A DNA stretch of 64,000 bases from Cellulomonas hominis (GTDB lineage: Bacteria; Actinomycetota; Actinomycetes; Actinomycetales; Cellulomonadaceae): positions 4,278,001 to 4,342,000 of the forward strand of contig NZ_JACHDN010000001.1 in assembly GCF_014201095.1 (NCBI RefSeq), given 5' to 3'. Below, piece after piece: positions 8,983-17,570 of this stretch. Below the pieces are notes generated by a model. The model had not been told where the DNA came from and ran no database searches. It saw only the letters and a list, made by a program, of their open reading frames with translations. Position 1 is the first letter of the stretch; each line of letters opens with the position of its first letter. The position numbers were made by a program, and so were the translations under genes.

Positions 8983-9052
8983 CCGACGGTCCCGATCTCT
9001 CGACGCGCAGCCACGAGGCGCCACGATAGCCGCTGACCTGCTCGTGCCCCGT

Positions 9053-9058
9053 TACCCT
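9053..9058 (+). promoter_or_regulatory. -10 box of leaderless aldo/keto reductase gene
   Basis: TACCCT, 7 nt before ATG 9066. Confidence 0.5.
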
Positions 9059-9065
9059 CGCTGGC

Positions 9066-10028
9066 ATGGAACAGCGCCAGCTCGGACGGACCGGCCTGCG
9101 GGTCTCCCACCTCGGCCTCGGGACGCTGACCTGGAGCCGCGACACCGAGGCCCACGACGCCGCCGAGCAGCTGCGCGACTTCGCCGACGCGGGCGGCACG
9201 CTCGTCGACACCTCGGCGTCCTACGCGGACGGCGGCGCGGAGGAGCTGCTGGGGTCGCTGCTCGGCACCGTGGTCCCCCGCGACGAGCTCGTGCTGTGCA
9301 CCAAGGCCGGCGTGCGGCGCACGCCGGAGGGCGGCGTGGTGGACGCCTCGCGAGGCGCGCTGCTCGACACGCTGGACGCCTCGCTGCGCCGGCTGGGCAC
9401 GGACCACGTCGACCTGTGGCTGGTGCAGACCCCCGACCCGCGGACGCCGCTCGCCGAGACGGTCAGCGCGCTGCGCCGGGCCGTGGACTCGGGGCGCGCC
9501 CGCTACGTCGGGCTGTCGAACCACGCCGGCTGGCAGGTCGCCCGCGCGGCGACGCTCCTCGGCGAGGACCCGGGGCTCGCCGCGGTCGAGGCGGAGTACT
9601 CGCTGCTCCAGCGCGGCATCGAGCGCGAGGTGCTGCCCGCGGCGGCCGACCTCGGCATCGGCGTGCTCGCCTGGTCCCCGCTGGGCCGCGGCGTGCTGAC
9701 CGGCAAGTACCGCCGGACGGTCCCGGCCGACTCGCGCGCCGCGTCGCCGCACCTGGCCGGGTTCGTCGAGCCCTACCTCGGTTCGGTGGCCGCCGCCGTC
9801 GTGGAGGCCGTGGTCACCGCCGCCGACGGGCTCGGGCGCGCGCCGCTGGAGGTCGCCCTCGCCTGGCTGCGGGTGCGCGCCCAGGTCGCGTCGGCGGTCG
9901 TCGGCGCGCGGACGCCGGCGCAGCTGCGGGCCACGCTCGCGGCCGAGGACGTCGAGCTCCCGCCGGAGATCCTGCGGGCGCTCGACGAGGTCAGCGCGCC
10001 GGCGCTGGGCTACCCCGAACGGCGCTGA
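9066..10028 (+). CDS. Aldo/keto reductase
   Basis: 320 aa TIM-barrel NADPH oxidoreductase. The start LGRTGLRVSHLGLGT and the segments LVDTSASYADGGAEE (catalytic Asp and Tyr), VLCTKAG (Lys) and YVGLSNHAGW are typical. The position that normally holds the catalytic His (DLWQVH in close relatives) reads DLWLVQ, so the tetrad appears to be Asp-Tyr-Lys-Gln. That weakens the case for ordinary carbonyl reduction; some AKR6 proteins also lack this His. The substrate is unknown. Start set by a TACCCT box 7 nt upstream. Confidence 0.9.
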   Translation: MEQRQLGRTGLRVSHLGLGTLTWSRDTEAHDAAEQLRDFADAGGTLVDTSASYADGGAEELLGSLLGTVVPRDELVLCTKAGVRRTPEGGVVDASRGALLDTLDASLRRLGTDHVDLWLVQTPDPRTPLAETVSALRRAVDSGRARYVGLSNHAGWQVARAATLLGEDPGLAAVEAEYSLLQRGIEREVLPAAADLGIGVLAWSPLGRGVLTGKYRRTVPADSRAASPHLAGFVEPYLGSVAAAVVEAVVTAADGLGRAPLEVALAWLRVRAQVASAVVGARTPAQLRATLAAEDVELPPEILRALDEVSAPALGYPERR

Positions 10029-10048
10029 GCGGCCCCGCACCGGCGGCG

Positions 10049-10342
10049 TCAGCGGGCGAGGTCGTCCTCGTCCGCCTCGGGCAGGTCGTCGAGGTCGTAG
10101 TCGTCCGCCTCGGCGTCCTCGTCCTCCTCGTCCTCCTCGTCGTCCTCCGCGAGGTAGAACGGCGTGGCCTCCCCGTGCACGGTGCCCAGCGCGTCGTCGT
10201 ACACCTCGAACGCGTCCGCGAGCACGTCGTACGCGTCGTCGACGGCCGGGTCGTCCTCGCCGCGCCGGGTGGACACGGCGGTGTAGTGCGCCTCGAGCGC
10301 AGCGATGAGGCGGTCCAGTGCCGCGCGCGGGTCGATAGCCAT
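10049..10342 (-). CDS. Small acidic protein of unknown function
   Basis: 97 aa. The first 65 residues look helical (AALDRLIAALEAHYTAV, then VDDAYDVLADAFEVYDDAL), followed by an Asp/Glu-rich tail with runs such as EDDEEDEEDEDAEADD. ATG 10342 is supported by TACGGT 6 nt upstream, and it is divergent from the DUF5703 gene. Proteins like this sit next to DUF5703 genes in related actinobacteria and are sometimes labelled 'primosomal protein' without evidence. The acidic tail could mimic nucleic acid or bind cations; this is speculation. Confidence 0.75.
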   Translation of the reverse strand: MAIDPRAALDRLIAALEAHYTAVSTRRGEDDPAVDDAYDVLADAFEVYDDALGTVHGEATPFYLAEDDEEDEEDEDAEADDYDLDDLPEADEDDLAR

Positions 10343-10348
10343 GCGATG

Positions 10349-10354
10349 ACCGTA
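10349..10354 (-). promoter_or_regulatory. -10 box of leaderless acidic-protein gene
   Basis: TACGGT on the minus strand, 6 nt before ATG 10342. Confidence 0.5.
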
Positions 10355-10404
10355 GCGCCGCACCAGGCACAATGGCACCACGACGTCACCGGAAGGCGGT
10401 GGGC

Positions 10405-10665
10405 ATGGCCACCACGGCTGCGGGCGGGGACCCGCTGGACACGCCGGGGAACCGCGCGAGCGCGGCCCGGCAGTACGAGTACCGCGTCGTGACGATCCCG
10501 CGGACGACGAGCCGCACCGACGCACGGCGCCTGCTCACGGACGAGGCCGAGCACGGCCGCTGGGAGCTCGCGCGGACGCTGCTCTACTCGGGCGGCGAGC
10601 GGAAGGTGTGGCTCCGGCGCCGGATCATCCGGGTCCGGTCCACGCTCGGGGCGTTCGGGGACTGA
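10405..10665 (+). CDS. DUF5703 family protein
   Basis: 86 aa. The core YEYRVVTIPR, ARRLLTDEAEHGRWELAR and VWLRRRIIRV matches the actinobacterial DUF5703 family, short basic cytoplasmic proteins of unknown function. ATG 10405 has GGAAGG 8 nt upstream; an upstream ATG at 10372 is the alternative and would add 11 residues. Confidence 0.85.
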   Translation: MATTAAGGDPLDTPGNRASAARQYEYRVVTIPRTTSRTDARRLLTDEAEHGRWELARTLLYSGGERKVWLRRRIIRVRSTLGAFGD

Positions 10666-10680
10666 GCCGGCGCGCGCGGC

Positions 10681-12033
10681 TCAGGCCTCGCGCAGCAGAC
10701 CGTCCAGCACCCGCACGCCGAACCGCAGGGAGTCCGCCGGCACGCGCTCGTCCACGCCGTGGAACAGCGCGGTGAAGTCGAGGTCGGCGGGCAGCCGCAG
10801 CGGGGCGAACCCGTAGCCGGCGATGCCGAGGCGTGCGAGCGACTTGTTGTCCGTGCCCGCGGACAGCATGTACGGCAGCACGACCGCCCCCGGGTCCTGC
10901 GCGCGCAGGACGTCGGTCATCGTGTCGACCAGCGCCCCGGTCGCGGGGACCTCCAGGCCGATGTCCAGGTGCTCGGGCTCGACGCGCACGTGCGGGCCGG
11001 CGAGCTCCCGGACCGTCGCGAGGACGTCCTCGTGGTCGCCCGGCAGCGGGCGGACGTCGACGGTCGCGGTGGCCCGGCCGGGGATGACGTTCGTCTTGTA
11101 GCCGGCGTGCAGCTGCGTCGGGTTCGCGAGCGTGCGGATCGAGGAGCCGACGAACCGGCGGGCCGGGCCGAGCGCGCCGATCAGCCGGTCGATGGCCAGC
11201 GGGTCGTCCACGTCGAGCGGCAGGCCGGTGAGGTCGGCGACGCCCTCGAGCAGCGCGAGGACGGTCGGGGTGAGCCGCGTGTCCCACTGGTAGGCGCCGA
11301 TCCGGGCGATGGCCCCGGCCAGCTCGGTGACGGCGTTGTCCGGGTTGACGGCCGAGCCGTGCCCCGCGGTGCCGTCCGCGACCAGGCGCAGCCAGGCGAT
11401 GCCCTTCTCGGCGGTCTGCAGCAGGTAGGCGCGGCGGCCCTGCACGTCCACGGAGAAGCCGCCGACCTCGGAGACCGCCTCGGTCGCACCCTCGAACAGC
11501 TCGGGCCGGTGGTCGACGGCGTAGCGGGCGCCGTACCGGCCGCCGGCCTCCTCGTCCGCGAACATCGCGACGACGACGTCCCGGGCGGGCCGGCGCCCCT
11601 CGCGGACCATCTGGCGGACGACCGCCAGGATCATCGCGTCCATGCCCTTCATGTCCACGGCCCCGCGGCCCCAGACCATGCCGTCGAACTCCTCGCCGGC
11701 GAACGGGTCGACCTTCCAGTCCTTCGCCTCGGCGGGGACGACGTCGGTGTGGCCGTGCAGCACCAGCGCGGGGCGGCTGCGGTCGCTGCCCTCCAGGCGC
11801 ACGACCACGTTCGCGCGACCCGGGGCGGACTCGAACAGCTCGGGCTCCAGGCCGACCTCGTGCAGCAGCGTCATGACGTGCTCGGCGGCGGACCGCTCCC
11901 CCGGGCCCGAGCCGTCGCCGTAGTTCGAGGTGTCGAACCGGATGAGGTCCTGGGCGATCCGCACGACCTCCGCCTCGGCCGCCGTCGTGTCGTGCGGCGG
12001 GACGTCGGTGCTGGCGGGAGGCGCGGGGGTCAT
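10681..12033 (-). CDS. M20 family metallopeptidase
   Basis: 450 aa zinc-dependent exopeptidase or acylase. Metal-site motifs are in order: LHGHTDVVPAE, GRGAVDMKGMDA, the catalytic DEEAGG, and a late LFHGVDERVP His. The central dimerisation domain is present (GTAGHGSAVNP). Close relatives are dipeptidases or hydrolases of unknown specificity used for peptide turnover in the cytoplasm. ATG 12033 is chosen because TACCGT lies 7 nt upstream. It lies downstream of the M3 peptidase gene on the same strand but has its own promoter. Confidence 0.9.
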   Translation of the reverse strand: MTPAPPASTDVPPHDTTAAEAEVVRIAQDLIRFDTSNYGDGSGPGERSAAEHVMTLLHEVGLEPELFESAPGRANVVVRLEGSDRSRPALVLHGHTDVVPAEAKDWKVDPFAGEEFDGMVWGRGAVDMKGMDAMILAVVRQMVREGRRPARDVVVAMFADEEAGGRYGARYAVDHRPELFEGATEAVSEVGGFSVDVQGRRAYLLQTAEKGIAWLRLVADGTAGHGSAVNPDNAVTELAGAIARIGAYQWDTRLTPTVLALLEGVADLTGLPLDVDDPLAIDRLIGALGPARRFVGSSIRTLANPTQLHAGYKTNVIPGRATATVDVRPLPGDHEDVLATVRELAGPHVRVEPEHLDIGLEVPATGALVDTMTDVLRAQDPGAVVLPYMLSAGTDNKSLARLGIAGYGFAPLRLPADLDFTALFHGVDERVPADSLRFGVRVLDGLLREA

Positions 12034-12040
12034 GCGGTCC

Positions 12041-12046
12041 ACGGTA
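12041..12046 (-). promoter_or_regulatory. -10 box of leaderless M20 peptidase gene
   Basis: TACCGT on the minus strand, 7 nt before ATG 12033. Confidence 0.5.
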
Positions 12047-12073
12047 CCGGCCGCGACCCCCGCGCCCCCGGGA

Positions 12074-14149
12074 TCAGGACGCGTCGAGGCCGCGGCGCGC
12101 CAGGAGCGGGGCGATCTCCGGGTCGCGGCCGCGCAGGTCGCGGAACGCGGCCATCGGGTCGACCGAGCCGCCGCGGGACAGCAGCCGCGCCCGGAACGTG
12201 TCGCCGTTCTCCCGCCGCAGCCCGCCGTTCTCCGCGAACCACGTCACCGTGTCGGCGTCCAGCACCTCGGACCAGATGTACGAGTAGTACCCGGCCGAGT
12301 AGCCGCCGCCGAACACGTGGTTGAAGTACGTCGTCCGGTACCGCGGCGGCACCGGCGCGAACGCGATGCCCGCGGCCTCCAGCGCGGCGGCCTCGAACGG
12401 CTCGACGGCGTCGACGTCCGCCGGCACCTCCTCGGGCGCGAGCCGGTACCAGGCCTGGTCCAGCAGCGCCGCGGCGAGGTACTCGGTCGTGGCGAAGCCC
12501 TCGCCGTCCTGCCGGGCCGCGATCAGCGTGTCGACCCACTCCTGCGGCATCGGCTCGCCGGTCACGTGGTGCACGGCGTACGCGCGCAGGATCGACGGCT
12601 CCCACGCCCACATCTCGTTGACCTGCGACGGGTACTCCACGAAGTCCCGCGGCACCTCGGTCCCGGACTGCGACGGGTACCTCACCGCCGAGAACAGCCC
12701 GTGCAGCGCGTGGCCGAACTCGTGGAACAGCGTGATGACCTCGTCCCACGTCAGCAGCGTCGGGGAGCCCGCGGGCGGCTTCGGGATGTTGAGGTTGTTC
12801 ACCACGACCGGCGCCTCGTCGAGCAGCGTCGACTGGTCGACCAGGTTGTTCATCCACGCGCCGCCGCGCTTGGAGTCGCGGGTCCAGTAGTCGCCGAGGA
12901 ACAGCCCGAGGCCGGAGCCGTCGGCGTCGGCGACCTCGAACACCCGCACGTCGGGGTGGTAGCCGGTGAGGTCGGGGCGCTCGGTGAAGGTCAGGCCGTA
13001 CAGCTCGTGCGCGGCCCGGAACACCCCCTCGTGCAGCACCCGGTCGAGCTCGAGGTACGGGCGCAGCAGCGCGTCGTCCAGGGAGCGGCGCTCCTTGCGG
13101 ACCTGCTCGGCGTAGTACGCCCAGTCCCAGGCCTCCAGCGTGGCGCCGGGCACGTCGCGGCGCAGCGCCTCCTCCAGGTCGGCGGCCTCGGCGCGGGCGT
13201 TCGCGACGGCCGCGGGGGCGAGCCGGCCGAGCATGTCGGCGACGGCCTCCGGGGTCTTCGCGGTGGCGTCCTCGGCGATGTACGCGGCGTGGTGCGGGTA
13301 GCCGAGCAGCCGGGCGCGCTCCGCCCGCAGCCGGGCGAGCGCCAGCAGGGTGGCCCGGGTGTCGTGCTCGCCGCCCCGGCCGCCGCGCGCGACGGACGCG
13401 CGGTGCACGCGCTCGCGCACGGCGCGGTCGGTGAGCTGGGCCAGGGCGGGCTGCTGGGTCGGCAGGACGAGGTCGACCAGCCAGGCGCCCGCGTGCCCGC
13501 GCCGCGCGGCGGCCTCGGCGGCGGCCGCGCGCGCGTCCTCCGGCAGCCCGGCGAGCTCGGCCTCGTCGGTCAGCAGCACCGCGGAGTCGTTGGTCTCCGC
13601 GAGCAGCAGGCGCCCGAACACGGTCTCCAGGCGGGTGATCTCGGCGTTCAGCTCGCGCAGCCGGGTCTGCGCGGCGTCGTCCAGGCGGACGCCGGCGCGC
13701 ACGAACGCGGTGTGCTGGCGGTGCAGCAGCCACGCGGTGTCCGGGGCGAGGTCGAGGTCGCCGGCCGCGTGCGCGGCGTGCAGCGCCTCGACGCGGGCGA
13801 ACAGCCGGCGGTCGAGGTAGATCGCGTCGTGGTGGGCCGCCAGCAGCGGGGCGACCTCCTCCTCGAGCTCCTCCAGCGCGGGGGTGGAGTCGGACGAGGA
13901 CTGGTTGAAGAACACGGTCCCCGCGCGGTGCAGCAGCCGGCCCGAGCGCTCGAGGGCGTCGAGGGTGTTCGCCACCGTGGGCGCGTCCGCCGAGGCGGCG
14001 ATCGCCTCGACCTCGGCGCGCTGCTCGGCCATGCCGGCGAGCAGGGCCGGCCGGAAGTGCTCCGGGCGGATCCGGGTGAAGTCGGGCAGGCCGTAGGGCA
14101 GCGGGGACGGTGCGGCGAACGGGTTGTCCGCGTCGAGCGTGGCAGTCAT
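12074..14149 (-). CDS. M3 family metallopeptidase (peptidyl-dipeptidase Dcp-like)
   Basis: 691 aa, the usual length of Dcp/oligopeptidase A enzymes. The zinc site HEFGHALHGLFS is followed by FVEYPSQVNEMW, and the substrate-binding YFNHVFGGGYSAGYYSYIW lies near the C-terminus. It should cleave short peptides in the cytoplasm as part of protein turnover. ATG 14149 overlaps the TGA of the GNAT gene (ATGA), so the two are translationally coupled. The chosen start removes about 160 residues of an artificial upstream extension that lies opposite the GNAT coding frame. Confidence 0.95.
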   Translation of the reverse strand: MTATLDADNPFAAPSPLPYGLPDFTRIRPEHFRPALLAGMAEQRAEVEAIAASADAPTVANTLDALERSGRLLHRAGTVFFNQSSSDSTPALEELEEEVAPLLAAHHDAIYLDRRLFARVEALHAAHAAGDLDLAPDTAWLLHRQHTAFVRAGVRLDDAAQTRLRELNAEITRLETVFGRLLLAETNDSAVLLTDEAELAGLPEDARAAAAEAAARRGHAGAWLVDLVLPTQQPALAQLTDRAVRERVHRASVARGGRGGEHDTRATLLALARLRAERARLLGYPHHAAYIAEDATAKTPEAVADMLGRLAPAAVANARAEAADLEEALRRDVPGATLEAWDWAYYAEQVRKERRSLDDALLRPYLELDRVLHEGVFRAAHELYGLTFTERPDLTGYHPDVRVFEVADADGSGLGLFLGDYWTRDSKRGGAWMNNLVDQSTLLDEAPVVVNNLNIPKPPAGSPTLLTWDEVITLFHEFGHALHGLFSAVRYPSQSGTEVPRDFVEYPSQVNEMWAWEPSILRAYAVHHVTGEPMPQEWVDTLIAARQDGEGFATTEYLAAALLDQAWYRLAPEEVPADVDAVEPFEAAALEAAGIAFAPVPPRYRTTYFNHVFGGGYSAGYYSYIWSEVLDADTVTWFAENGGLRRENGDTFRARLLSRGGSVDPMAAFRDLRGRDPEIAPLLARRGLDAS

Positions 14150-14730
14150 CCCGCCATCTTGGCCCGGTCGCCGCCCGGGGACGGGTTCCGGGGCTGCGCG
14201 CCGGGCGTGTCGGACCGCAGCAGCGTGCCCAGCCATTCGTCCCGCCGGACGCCGCGCTGGACGCCGCCGCCGCGCACCTCGCCCTCGACCCGGAACCCCG
14301 CGCGCTCCGCCACGGCGCGCGACGGCAGGTTGCCGACGTACGCGCGCCACGACAGCCGGTCCAGGCCGAGCCGGCCGAACGCCGCGTCCACGACCAGCGC
14401 GACGGCGCGGGACATCAGCCCCTGCCCGCGGCGGTCGGGCGCGAGCCAGTAGCCGATCTCCGCGGAGCCGGCGCCCTCCATCGCGAGCCCGACCATGCCC
14501 ACGAGCTCGCCGTCGACCCGGACCGCCCAGTTGAGGCTGCTGCCCGCGGCCCACCCGTCGGCGACCATCCCGGAGACGAAGCCCTCGCCGTCCGCCCGCG
14601 CGTACGGGCTCGGCACGGTGGTCCACTCCTGGATCGCCGGGTCCTGGCAGAGCGCGGTGATCCTGTCGACGTCGGTGGGGCCGGGGACGCGCAGCAGCAC
14701 CACCCCGTCGGTCAGCTCGAAGGGTTCCAT
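14146..14730 (-). CDS. GNAT family N-acetyltransferase
   Basis: 194 aa. RimJ/RimL-like: it starts with LTDGVVLLRVPGPTDVDRI, has the acetyl-CoA loop as LAPDRRGQGLMSRAV, and then LSWRAYVGNLPSRAVAERAGF. This subgroup acetylates protein N-termini or small amines; the target is unknown. It is the first gene of a two-gene operon with the M3 peptidase (4-bp overlap). A CACAGT box 6 nt before ATG 14730 suggests leaderless transcription. Confidence 0.88.
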   Translation of the reverse strand: MEPFELTDGVVLLRVPGPTDVDRITALCQDPAIQEWTTVPSPYARADGEGFVSGMVADGWAAGSSLNWAVRVDGELVGMVGLAMEGAGSAEIGYWLAPDRRGQGLMSRAVALVVDAAFGRLGLDRLSWRAYVGNLPSRAVAERAGFRVEGEVRGGGVQRGVRRDEWLGTLLRSDTPGAQPRNPSPGGDRAKMAG

Positions 14731-14736
14731 CGCCCC

Positions 14737-14742
14737 ACTGTG
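14737..14742 (-). promoter_or_regulatory. -10 box of leaderless GNAT gene
   Basis: CACAGT on the minus strand, 6 nt before ATG 14730. It is a weaker match than the TANNNT boxes elsewhere in the window. Confidence 0.4.
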
Positions 14743-14792
14743 CCAGCGGGCCGACGCCCGCGTCGCGCGCATTTCCGCAGGTCGCGGCGGCC

Positions 14793-15911
14793 TCACCCGA
14801 CCAGCGCAGCGGCGCCCGACCGCACCGGCAGGCCGTGGGCGGCGCCGACGCCCGCGTGGTAGAGGTCGCCCGCGTGGGTGGACAGGCCGCCGGCCAGCGC
14901 CGGGTCGTGCGCCAGCGCGTCGCGCCAGCCGCGGTCCGCCAGCGCGGTCAGGTACGGCAGCGTGGCGTTGGTCAGCGCCCGCGTCGACGTCACCGGCACG
15001 GCGCCGGGCATGTTCGCCACGCAGTAGAAGGTCGACCCGTGCACGGAGAACGTCGGGGCGTCGTGCGTGGTCGGGCGGGTCGAGGCGAAGCAGCCGCCCT
15101 GGTCCACCGCCACGTCGACCAGCACGGACCCCGGGCGCATCGCCGCGACCATCTCGTCGGTGACGAGCTTCGGCGCGCGGGCGCCCGGGACGAGCACCGC
15201 GCCGACGACGAGGTCCGCGTCCGCGACCTCCTCCGCGACGGCCAGGGCCGACGACGCGAGGGTGCGCACCCGGCCGCCGAAGGCGGTGTCGAGCTCCCGC
15301 AGCCGCGGCACGGACAGGTCCAGGACGGTGACGTCGGCACGCATGCCCAGGGCGATCTCGGCGGCGTGCTGCCCGGCGACGCCGCCGCCGATCACCACGA
15401 CCTTGCCCGGCGCCACGCCCGGCACGCCGCCGAGCAGCCGGCCCGACCCGCCCGCGCTCCGCATCAGGTGGTAGGCGCCCACCTGCGTCGCGAGCCGGCC
15501 GGCGACCTCGCTCATCGGCGCGAGCAGCGGCAGCGACCCGTCCGGGAGCTGCACCGTCTCGTAGGCGACCGCCGTCACGCCGGACGCGAGCAGCGCCTCG
15601 GTCTGCGGCCGGTCCGCCGCGAGGTGCAGGTACGTGAACAGCAGCAGGTCCGGGCGCAGGAAGCCGTACTCGGACGGCACCGGCTCCTTGACCTTGCAGA
15701 CGAGCTCCGCCGAGGCCCACACCTCGGCGGCGGTCGGCACGATGCGGGCGCCGACGGCGGCGTAGTCGGCGTCGGCGATGGCCGAGCCCGTCCCGGCGCC
15801 GGCCTGGACCAGCACCTCGTGCCCGCGGGCGACGAGCTGGTGCACCCCGGCGGGGGTGATGGCGACGCGGTACTCGTGGTTCTTGACCTCGGCGGGGATC
15901 CCGACCCTCAT
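14793..15911 (-). CDS. ald: Alanine dehydrogenase
   Basis: 372 aa, full length. It converts L-alanine and NAD+ to pyruvate, ammonia and NADH. The start MRVGIPAEVKNHEYRVAITP, the active-site Lys75 in VCKVKEP, His96 in YLHLA and the Rossmann loop VIGGGVAGQHAAEIA are all present. GGAGG sits 7 nt before ATG 15911. It is divergent from an Lrp/AsnC regulator with a palindrome between them, the classic ald-aldR arrangement in which alanine induces ald. Confidence 0.97.
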   Translation of the reverse strand: MRVGIPAEVKNHEYRVAITPAGVHQLVARGHEVLVQAGAGTGSAIADADYAAVGARIVPTAAEVWASAELVCKVKEPVPSEYGFLRPDLLLFTYLHLAADRPQTEALLASGVTAVAYETVQLPDGSLPLLAPMSEVAGRLATQVGAYHLMRSAGGSGRLLGGVPGVAPGKVVVIGGGVAGQHAAEIALGMRADVTVLDLSVPRLRELDTAFGGRVRTLASSALAVAEEVADADLVVGAVLVPGARAPKLVTDEMVAAMRPGSVLVDVAVDQGGCFASTRPTTHDAPTFSVHGSTFYCVANMPGAVPVTSTRALTNATLPYLTALADRGWRDALAHDPALAGGLSTHAGDLYHAGVGAAHGLPVRSGAAALVG

Positions 15912-15996
15912 GACGACGCCTCCGGGCTCGTGCGGTGCCGCGGGACCGGTCGGTCCTGCGCGGGGACCAGACTGAACTTCTCGGTGTGACAGGCGG

Positions 15997-16021
15997 GTAA
16001 CGATGCGTGTCGCTTCGTTAC
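15997..16021. promoter_or_regulatory. Lrp/AldR-type operator
   Basis: Perfect inverted repeat GTAACGA-N11-TCGTTAC between ald and its regulator. The right arm overlaps the regulator's -10 box (TACGCT, 16019-16024), so binding should repress the regulator and influence ald on the other strand. Confidence 0.55.
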
Positions 16022-16024
16022 GCT
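16019..16024 (+). promoter_or_regulatory. -10 box of leaderless Lrp/AsnC regulator gene
   Basis: TACGCT, 6 nt before ATG 16031, overlapping the right arm of the operator. Confidence 0.5.
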
Positions 16025-16030
16025 GAGCCT

Positions 16031-16537
16031 ATGACCGAACATCCTGCGGCGCCCGGTGCGACGTCCGTCACACCGGCGAACGATCTTCGGCTGGACCGCG
16101 TGGACCGCCGGCTGATCCGGCTGCTGCAGCAGGACGGGCGGATGGCGAACAACGCGCTCGCCGCCGCCGCGGGCATCGCGCCGTCCACCTGCCTCGCGCG
16201 GGTGCGGGCGCTGCGGGCGGCCGGGGTGATCCGCGGGTTCCACGCCGACGTCGACCCGCAGGCGCTCGGGCGCGGGCTGCGAGCCATGGTCGCGGTCCGG
16301 ATGGCCGCCGGGTCGCGGGCGGCCCTGGAGCCGTTCGCCCGGTCGGTCGCGGCGCTGCCCGAGGTGCTCGACGTGTACTTCCTCGCGGGGGCCGACGACT
16401 TCCTGCTGCACGTGGCCGTGCGGGACACCGACGAGCTCCGGCGCTTCGTCGTCGAGCGCCTCAGCGACCGGCCGGACGTGGCGACGACCGAGACGTCCCT
16501 GGTGTTCGAGCACCTGCGCGGGTCCGTCGGGGACTGA
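16031..16537 (+). CDS. Lrp/AsnC-family regulator, probably of ald (AldR-like)
   Basis: 168 aa. The N-terminal winged helix LDRVDRRLIRLLQQDGRMANNALAAAAGIAPST is followed by the RAM/AsnC ligand domain (ALPEVLDVYFLAGADDFLLHVAV), which binds amino acids. Divergence from ald with a shared palindrome suggests it senses alanine and controls ald and itself. The 20-residue N-terminal extension before the HTH is unremarkable. Confidence 0.92.
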   Translation: MTEHPAAPGATSVTPANDLRLDRVDRRLIRLLQQDGRMANNALAAAAGIAPSTCLARVRALRAAGVIRGFHADVDPQALGRGLRAMVAVRMAAGSRAALEPFARSVAALPEVLDVYFLAGADDFLLHVAVRDTDELRRFVVERLSDRPDVATTETSLVFEHLRGSVGD

Positions 16538-16544
16538 GCCCGGC

Positions 16545-17540
16545 TCAGCGCGCGGCACCGTCCCGCACGGCCGCCCAGTCCCGCGCCCGCCGCAGCGTCG
16601 CGTCCACGGCCGGCGGGCGGGCCCCGTGGTGCCACAGCCACAGCGCCGCCTCGACCGACCGCGCCAGCGCCCACCCCGCGGCGGCGGCGGCGTCCACCCC
16701 GGCCCGCCCGGCCACCAGCCGTGTCCGGTCCCCCAGCGCCCGCACCGGGTCCGGCGCCCGCCAGGGGGCGCCCACCTGCTCGAGCAGCGACCACGGGTCG
16801 TAGGCCGGGTCGCCGCGCAGCGCCTTGGGGTCGATCGCCACCCAGCCGTCGGGCCCGCGCAGCAGGTTCCCGGGGTTGAGGTCGCCGTGCAGGACGACCG
16901 CCCGGCCCGCCGCGGGCGCCTCCAGGACCCCGAGCGCGGCGCGCAGCAGGCCGGGGTCGAGCCGGAGCCCGGCGCAGGCGGCCCGGTCCGCACGCTCCCG
17001 CACGAGCACGGCCCAGCGCCCGACGACGTCCGCGAGGGCGGGCAGTCCCGCCGGCGCGGGGGCGGCGTGCAGCGCGCGCAGGACGTCGGCGCCCGCCGCC
17101 AGCCGTGCCGCGACCGGGGTCCGCGCGGCGCGCATCGGCGTCCCGGGGCGCACCCGGTCGAGCAGCAGCGCCCAGTCCTCCGCGTGCGCGTCCACCAGCC
17201 GCGCCGCGCCGCGCCCGTGCCACGCGCGCAGCACCGCGGCCTCGTCGCGCGCCTCGTCGTGCGGGAACGACACCTTGAGCACGAGGTCGGCGCCGCCCGG
17301 ACCCCGGACGGGCGCGCACCAGGACGCCGACCCGGAGGCGAACGGCTCCCCCGCCACCAGGTCCCAGCGGCGCAGCGCCCGGGCGACGAGGTCCGGCACC
17401 CGGCCGAGCCACGCCGCACCCTCGGGGGTCCGCCCGGCCCCGGACCGCAGCGCCGCGGGCAGCGCCACCGCGCCCGCGCGGCGCGCCGCACGCGCGGGTG
17501 ACGCGCCGCGGCTCCCGGCCGGTCCAGACTCGGAGGTCAC
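16545..17540 (-). CDS. Aminoglycoside/hydroxyurea resistance kinase family (APH(6)-like)
   Basis: 331 aa kinase of the APH fold. The Brenner motif HGDLNPGNLL is followed by VAIDPKALRGDPAYD, which is characteristic of the streptomycin 6-kinase / hydroxyurea kinase family. N-terminal ATP-binding residues are seen as LVLKVSFPHDEA. It may phosphorylate an aminoglycoside or a housekeeping metabolite; resistance cannot be inferred from sequence alone. GTG 17540 is supported by TAGCCT 7 nt upstream. It is divergent from a second APH-fold kinase 30 bp away. Confidence 0.88.
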   Translation of the reverse strand: MTSESGPAGSRGASPARAARRAGAVALPAALRSGAGRTPEGAAWLGRVPDLVARALRRWDLVAGEPFASGSASWCAPVRGPGGADLVLKVSFPHDEARDEAAVLRAWHGRGAARLVDAHAEDWALLLDRVRPGTPMRAARTPVAARLAAGADVLRALHAAPAPAGLPALADVVGRWAVLVRERADRAACAGLRLDPGLLRAALGVLEAPAAGRAVVLHGDLNPGNLLRGPDGWVAIDPKALRGDPAYDPWSLLEQVGAPWRAPDPVRALGDRTRLVAGRAGVDAAAAAGWALARSVEAALWLWHHGARPPAVDATLRRARDWAAVRDGAAR

Positions 17541-17547
17541 GGCCGAC

Positions 17548-17553
17548 AGGCTA
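17548..17553 (-). promoter_or_regulatory. -10 box of leaderless APH-like kinase gene
   Basis: TAGCCT on the minus strand, 7 nt before GTG 17540. Confidence 0.5.
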
Positions 17554-17570
17554 GGCGAGGGGGCGGTCGC

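Noticed and set aside
16545..17540. True streptomycin-resistance gene
   Set aside because: Only family membership is visible. There is no mobile context, and host codon use suggests a chromosomal housekeeping kinase.
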